Made by a program: the position numbers and the translations under genes. Positions 58,319-64,000 of a stretch of 64,000 nucleotides of DNA are shown here, one piece after another (the first letter of the stretch is position 1; each line of letters begins with the position of its first letter). Source of the DNA: Scylla paramamosain (Eukaryota; Arthropoda; Malacostraca; Decapoda; Portunidae); NCBI RefSeq assembly GCF_035594125.1, contig NC_087181.1:9810817-9874816 (forward strand). Direction: 5' to 3'. The notes under the pieces were generated by a model. That model saw nothing but the letters and a program-made list of their open reading frames with translations. It did not search any database and had not been told where the DNA came from.

Positions 58319-61300
58319 GTTTTTTTTTATTTATTTATTTTTTTTTAGGAGGGACACCAGCCAAGGGCAACAAAAATCTAGTAGGAAAAAAAAGCCCACT
58401 GAGATGCCAGTCCCTGAATAGGGTCTTAATCAGTAGTCAAAACCTGAAGGATAAGTGTCTTGAAACCTCCCTCTTGAAGGAGTTAGTCATAGGAATATGA
58501 AAATACAGAAGCAGGCAGGGAGTTCCAGAGTTTACCAGAGAAAGGGATGAATGATTGAGAATACTGGTTAACTCTTGCATTAGAGGTGGATAATAGGGAT
58601 GAGAGAAAGAAGAAAGTCTGGTGCAGCTAGGCCATGGGAGGAGAGCAGGCATGCAGTTAGCAAGATCAGAAGAGCAGTTATAATGAAAATAGCAGTAGAA
58701 GATATCCAGAGATGCAACATTGTGGTGATGAAAAAGAGGGTGAAAACAGTCAGTTAGAGGAGAGGAGTTGATAGACAGAAAGCTTTTGTTTCCACCCTGT
58801 CTAAAAGAGCAATATGAATGGAACCCTCCATGTGAAGCATACTCCATATATGGACAGACAAGGCCCTTGTACAGAGTTAGCAGCTGGAGGATGAGAAAAA
58901 CTGGCAGAGACATCTCAGAATGCCTAACTTCATAGAAGCTGTTTTAGCTAAAGATAATATAAGAAGTTTCCAGTTTAGATTATAGGAAAAGGACAGACTG
59001 AGGATGCTCAGTGTAGAAGAGTGGGACAGTTGAGTGTCATTGAAGAAGAGAGGATAATTGTCTGGAAGGTTGTGTTGAGTTGATAGATGGAGGAATTGAG
59101 TTTTTGAGGCATTGAACAATACCAAGTTTGCTCTGGCCCAATAAGAAATTTTAGAAGGATCAGAAGTCAGGCGTTCTGTGGCTTCCCTGTGTGAACTGTT
59201 TAGTTCCTGAAGGATTGGACATCTGTGAAAAGATGTTGAAAAGTGCAGGGTGGTATCATCAGCATAGGAGTGGATAGGACAAGAAGTTTGGTGTAGAAGA
59301 TCATTGATGAATAATAGGATGAGATAGGGTGACAGGACAGAACCCTGAGGAACGCCACTATTAATAGATTTAGGAGAACAGTGACTGTCTACCACAGCAA
59401 CAATAGAATGGTCAGAAAGAAAACTTGAGATGAAGTTACAGAGAGAAGGATAGAAGTCATAGGAAAGAAGTTTGGAAATCACAGCTTTGTGTATAAGGCA
59501 ACAGCAAAAGTTTCACCAAAATCTCTAAAAGACTCAGGAAGGAAAGCCAGATCATCATTAGAGCAACATTGACAGAACCCATACTGATGATCAGATAGAA
59601 GGTTGTGAAGTGATAGATGTTTGAGAATTTTCCTATTGAGGTTAGATTCAAAAACTTTAGATAGGCAGGAAATTAAAGCAATAGGACGGTAGTTTGAGGG
59701 ATCAGAACGGTCACCCTTTTTAGGAACAGGCTGAATGTAGACAAACTTCCAGCAAGAAGGAAACATAGATGTTGACAAAGTTGAAAGATTTTGATTAGGT
59801 AAGGTGCAAGCACGGAGGTGCAGTTTCAGAGAACAATAAGAGGGACTCCATCAGGTCCATTCTGAGGGTTTACGCCAGCGAGGGCATGGAAAACATCACG
59901 GCAAAGCATTTTAATAGGTAGCATGAAGTAGTCAGATGGTGGAGAAGAGGGAGGAACAAGCCCTGAGTTGTTCAAGGTAGAGCTTTTAGCAAAGATTTGA
60001 ATGAAGAGTTCAGCTTTAGAGATAGATGTGATAGCAGTGGTGCCATATGGTTGAAATAAAGAAGGGAAAGAAGAAGCAAAGTTGTCGGAAATGTTTTTTT
60101 TGTTAGATACCAGAAGTCACAAGGGGAGTTAGATCCTGAAAGATTTTGACACTTAATTATTAATGAAGGAGTTTTTGACTAGTTGGAGAACATACTTGGC
60201 ATGGTTCCAGGCAGAAATATAAAGTGCATGATATTCTGGTGATGGAAGGCTCAAATACCTTTTGTGGGCCACCTCTCTTATCATGTATAGCTTGAGAACA
60301 GGCTGTGTTAAACCAAGGTTTGGAAGGTTTAGGTTGAGAGAAAGAGTGGGAAATGTACGCCTCCATGCCAGACACTATCACCTCTGTTATACACTCAGCA
60401 CACAGGGATGGGGGTCTGTCACTGAAGCAGTAGTCATTCCAAGGAAAATCAGCAAAAAAATCTCCTCAGGTCCCCCAACTAGCAGAGGCAAAATGCCAGA
60501 GGCACCTCCACTTAGGGGGATCCTGAGGAGGGATCGAAGTGATAGGACAAGATACATGTGAGATTGTGATCGGAGGAGCCCAATGGAGGAGAGAAGGTAA
60601 CAGCATAAGCAAAACGATTGGAGGTTATGAAAAAGTCAAGAATGTTAAGCGTATCTCCAAGACAGTCAGGAATATGAGTAGGGTGTTGCACCAATTGCTC
60701 TAGGTCGTGGATGATAGCAAAGTTGTAAGCTAGTTCGCCAGGATGGTCAGTGAAGGAAGAGAAAAGCCAAAGCTGATGGATGTACATTGAAGTCTCCAAG
60801 AATGGAGATCTCTGCAAAAGGGAAGAGTCAGAATGTGCTCCACTTTGGAAGTTAAGTAGTCAAAGAATTTCTCATAGTCAGATGAGTTAGGTGAGAGGTA
60901 TACAGCACAGATAAATTCAGTTTGTCAGATGAGTTAGGTGAGAGGTATACAGCACAGATAAATTCAGTTTGAGAGTGACTGTAGTCATAGCCAGATGGTG
61001 GGAAACTCATAAGTTTCTAGAGCGTGGGCACGAGAGCAGGTTGAGTTGTTGCACACATAAACACAACATCCAGCTTTGTGAGATTGTGAGATTGTGATCA
61101 GAGGAGCCCAATGGAGGAGAGAAGGTAACAGCATAAGCAGAAGGATTAGAGGTTAAGAAAAGATCAAGAATGTTGGGCTTATCTCCAAGACAATCGAGTA
61201 GGATGTTGCACTAATTGCTTTAGGTCGTGGAGGATAGCAAAGTTGTAGGATAGTTCACCAGGATGGTCAGTGAAGGGAGAGGAAAACCAAAGCTGGTGGA

Positions 61301-61360
61301 TGTACATTGAAGTCTCCAAGAATGGAGATCTCTGCAAAAGGGAAGAGTCAGAATGTGCTC
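58319..61360 (-). mobile_element. LINE family A, inverted near-complete copy with internal duplications
   Basis: The 3' tail (T tract and GGGACACCAGCCAAGGGC) is at 58319 and the endonuclease region reaches 61360. RT pieces on the minus strand: 59778-59479 (PVPKKGDRSDPSNYRPIALI), 59482-58877 (SINSGVPQGSVLSPYLILLF, HSYADDTTLHF) and C-terminus 58913-58437. A 47-bp tandem duplication (about 60878-60971) and a repeat of the 60560-60845 endonuclease segment at about 61085-61360 disturb the 5' half. A stretch of RT just before ISKLLSYDFYPSLCNF has lost the VALDISKAFD block, and with it the first catalytic Asp. Confidence 0.86.
60878..60971. repeat. 47-bp tandem duplication in LINE A
   Basis: GTCAGATGAGTTAGGTGAGA through ATAAATTCAGTTT occurs twice in direct succession; other family A copies have it once. 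Confidence 0.88.
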
Positions 61361-63901
61361 TTGACCTAAACCTTCTAAACCTTGGTTTAACACAGCCTGT
61401 TGTCGTGATGATGTCTGTCATGGAGGTGTACATTCCTCACCCACACTCTTGACCTAAACCTTCTGATTCTTGGTTTAACACAGCCTGTTCTCATGCTATA
61501 CATGACAGAGAGGTGGCCAACAAAAAAGACTCCTGAACCTTCCATCACCTGAATCTTAGGCACTTTATATTTCTGCCCAGAATCATGACAGGTCTTTCCC
61601 CCAACTAGTCAAAAATTCCTTCATCAATAGAAAATGTCAAAAAATCTTTCTAGATCTAACTCCTCTCATGACTTCAGGCGCATTGCCAAAAATATCTCTA
61701 ATAACTTTGCTTCCTCATCTTTCCCTCCTTCATTTCACCCTTATGGCACCACTGCCATCTCATCTATCTCTAAAACTGAACTCTTTGCTCAAACCTTTGC
61801 TTAAAACTCTACCTTGAATGATTCAAGGTTTGTTCTTCCCTCTCCTCCACCCTCTGACTATTTCATTCTACTCACTAAGATCATTCACAGTGATGTTTTC
61901 CATGCCCTTGCTGGTATTAACTCTCAAAAAGCTTATGGGCCAAATGGGGTACCTCCTATTGTTCTATTGCCAAGTCAGACTCCAACTCTGTCTATCAACA
62001 TCTACCTTTCCTTCCTGCTGGAAGTTTGCCTACATTCAGCCTGTTCATAGAAAGAGTGTCTTTTCTAATCCCTCAAACTACCATCCTATTGGTTTTATTT
62101 CTTGCCTCTAAAGTTCTTTACTCTATCCTCAACAGGAAGATTCTTCAACAAATATCACTTTACAACCTTATATCTGATTGCCAGTATGGGTACCGTCATG
62201 GCTGCTCTACTGATGATCTGGCTTTCCTAACTGAGTCTTGATCATCCTCTTTTAAAGATTTTGGTGAAACTTTTGCTGTTTCCTTAGACATATCAAAAGA
62301 TTTTGATAAAGGCTGGCACAAAGCTTTGATTTCCAAACTACCCTCCTACAACTTCTATCCTCTCTGTAACTTCAACTTGAGTTTCCTTCCTGACCGTTCT
62401 GTTGCTGTTGTGGTAGATCGTCACTGTTCTTCTCCTAAATCTATTAACAGTGGTGTTCCTCAGGGTTCTGTCCTGTCACCCACTCTCTTCCTATTATTCA
62501 TCAATGATCCTCTAAACCAGACTTCTTGTCCCATCCACTCCTACGCTAATGATACCACCCTCCATGTCTTTGTAGACATCCAACCCTTCAGGAAGTAAGC
62601 AGTTCACACAGGGAAGCCACAGAATGCCTGATTTCTGATCTCTCTAAAATTTCTGATTGGGGCAGAGCAAACTTAGTACAGTAAAATCCCTCTTATCCGG
62701 CATCAACAGGACCACTGACATGCCGGATACTTAAATGTTGCCGGATACTTGAATAGAAGTGAAATTATGTCCACAATCACCGCCCTACACTCACGCATCT
62801 TACCATAACAAAGATCAGCTGATCTTAATCAGCAGCTGATCTGATCAGCTGCTTAACTGTCAGCACAACACGCTTCCTCTTTTCTACAACTTTAGGCATG
62901 ATGAAGGCGTCAGGTGATAAACAGTGCACACGTGGGACTGAGTCACTGAGTAAACACAGTGCAGTGGGCCGTGAGTGGCGCGAAGCAGTGCGCTCTGGTG
63001 GCGAGGGGACAAAGTATGCCTCGCGCAGAAATTTTTAATCGATTTTATGAGTACACATTGTTTTTTTATTGATTTTAAGCCTCGGGGAAAAATGTGCCGG
63101 ATACTTGAAGCTGCCGGATACTCAAATGCCAGATGAGAGGGATTTTACTGTATTGTTCAGTGTCTCTAAAACTCAATTCCTCCATCAACCCAACACAACC
63201 TTCTGGACAACTATCCCCTATTCTTCAGTTACACTCAACTGTCCCCCCCTCTTCTGTCCTTTACTTACAATCTAAACTGGAAACTTCACATCTCATCTCT
63301 AGCTAAAACAGCTTCTATGAAGTTAGGCATTCTGAAACGTCTCTGCCAGTTTTTCTCACCCTCCCAGCTGCTAACACTGTTCAATGTATGTATGGAGTAT
63401 GCTTCACATGTTTTGGGGGGTTCCACTCATACCACTCTTCTAGACATGATGTAATGAAAAGCTTTTTGTCTCAGCAACTGACTGTCTTCAGCCTCTTTCT
63501 CATCGCCGTATTGTTGCATCTTGTGCTATCTTCTACGCTATTTTCATACTAACTGCTCTTCTGGTCTTGCTAACTACATGCCTTCCCTCCTCCCACAGCC
63601 TTGCTTCATAAGACTTTCTTCTTTTTTCTTTTTTCATCCCTATTATGTAAAAGCTAACCTGTATTCCCAATCATTCATCCCTTTCTCTGGTAAACTCTGA
63701 AACTCCCTGTCTGCTTCTGTATTTCCACCTTCTTATGACTTGAATTCTTTCAAAAGGGAGGTTTCAAGACACTTGTCTTTCAATTTTTTTTACTACTGCT
63801 TTGGACCCTATTTGGGAACCAGCATCTCAGTGGGGCTTTTTTTTTTTTTTTTTTTTTTTTTTTTCTCACAGTGTCCCTCCTACATAAAAAAAAAAAAAAA
63901 A
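61361..63901 (+). mobile_element. LINE family A, plus copy (RT to tail)
   Basis: Starts at the linker after the endonuclease (Ser-Arg-Pro-Lys-Pro-Ser region, partly duplicated at about 61361-61490). Continues with PSPPPSDYFILL, the RT start, NRKILQQISLYNLISDCQYG, SINSGVPQGSVLSPTLFLLF and HSYANDTTLH, where the catalytic ADD is AND. It ends with TGTCCCTCCTACAT and an A tract near 63901. Interrupted by a Tigger-type MITE at 62679-63150. Confidence 0.87.
62679..63150. mobile_element. Tigger-type MITE
   Basis: 472 bp with TIRs CAGTAAAATCCCTCTTATCC and reverse complement at the other end, TA duplications at 62677-62678 and 63151-63152, and several TGCCGGATACTTGAA subterminal repeats. It shares the AAGATCAGCTGATC and CACTCACGCATCTTACC region with one end of the larger element at 25436-26582, so it is a shorter derivative of that family. 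The empty site is visible in other LINE A copies (AACTTGGTATTGTTCAATGC, 59125). Confidence 0.94.
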
Positions 63902-63902
63902 A

Positions 63903-64000
63903 ATCTGGGCTGGAAACTTCACATCTCATTTGTAGCTACAACAGCTTCTACAAAGTTAGGTGTTCTGAGTCATTTCTGCCAGTTTTTCTCACTCCCCCAG
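63903..64000 (+). mobile_element. LINE family A, 5'-truncated copy continuing past the window
   Basis: Directly after the A tract of the previous copy comes LGWKLHISFVATTASTKLGV-type sequence (NWKLHISSLAKTASMKLGV in other copies). It is a second 3' fragment joined head to tail; its end is outside the window. Confidence 0.85.

Overview
This window looks like intergenic and intronic DNA from an arthropod, most likely a decapod crustacean. Support for that: dense TA, TTA and GGT microsatellites, BEL/Pao and Gypsy LTR elements, several CR1-group LINE families, PIF/Harbinger and pogo/Tigger DNA transposons, repeated AACCTAACC runs, GT-AG introns and no prokaryotic gene organisation. The species is an inference. 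Only one ordinary host gene is recognisable: two exons (53173-53305 and 57827-57919, + strand) of a complex I assembly factor of the NDUFAF2/mimitin type, separated by a 4.5 kb intron full of transposons. Nearly everything else is transposable elements, heavily nested and mostly broken.

Layout. 1-590: minus-strand LINE ORF1 fragment with PHD-like and esterase blocks. 1790-2060: integrase-core fragment. 2110-6094: copies of LINE family A, joined in +/-/+ orientation. 7015-11228: complete-ended BEL/Pao element (minus) with CCTAT target duplication. 11545-12076: MITE with TTA duplication. 12787-12874: (TA)n. 13290-13565: dense heat-shock-element-like array with a TATA box and initiator, followed by a short Cys-rich ORF (13607-13828). 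15347-27622: a large PIF/Harbinger element with 1.9 kb inverted arms, a seven-exon transposase pseudogene (+) and a convergent Myb/SANT-like gene (-). Inside it are nested a (TA)n-embedded LINE, a CR1 copy and a Tigger deletion derivative.

From 27626 to 50970 lies what appears to be one old Gypsy element shredded by later insertions. Its probable 5' LTR is split by a CR1 copy (27766-31690) and followed by a third LINE family (31830-34772). Its gag is split by a LINE A tail (35586-36291), its protease by a full BEL/Pao element (37035-42785, target duplication GAGGG), the protease-pol junction by about 1.2 kb of unassigned DNA, and its integrase by a nearly full-length LINE A (46351 to about 49610). 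The 3' LTR is 50329-50970.

50971-53172 is noncoding DNA with long compound microsatellites. After the NDUFAF2-like gene begins, its intron carries a degenerate AACCTAA minisatellite and a long-TIR (foldback-like) TA-flanked transposon with a LINE inserted in one arm. 58150-64000 is a stack of LINE A copies in opposite orientations with a Tigger-type MITE.

The strongest biology here is the insertion history, because several insertions can be read against an uninterrupted paralogue in the same window. Also notable are a BEL/Pao deletion derivative that has clearly moved at least twice without its own integrase, the unusual arm structure of the Harbinger element, and the heat-shock-type promoter.
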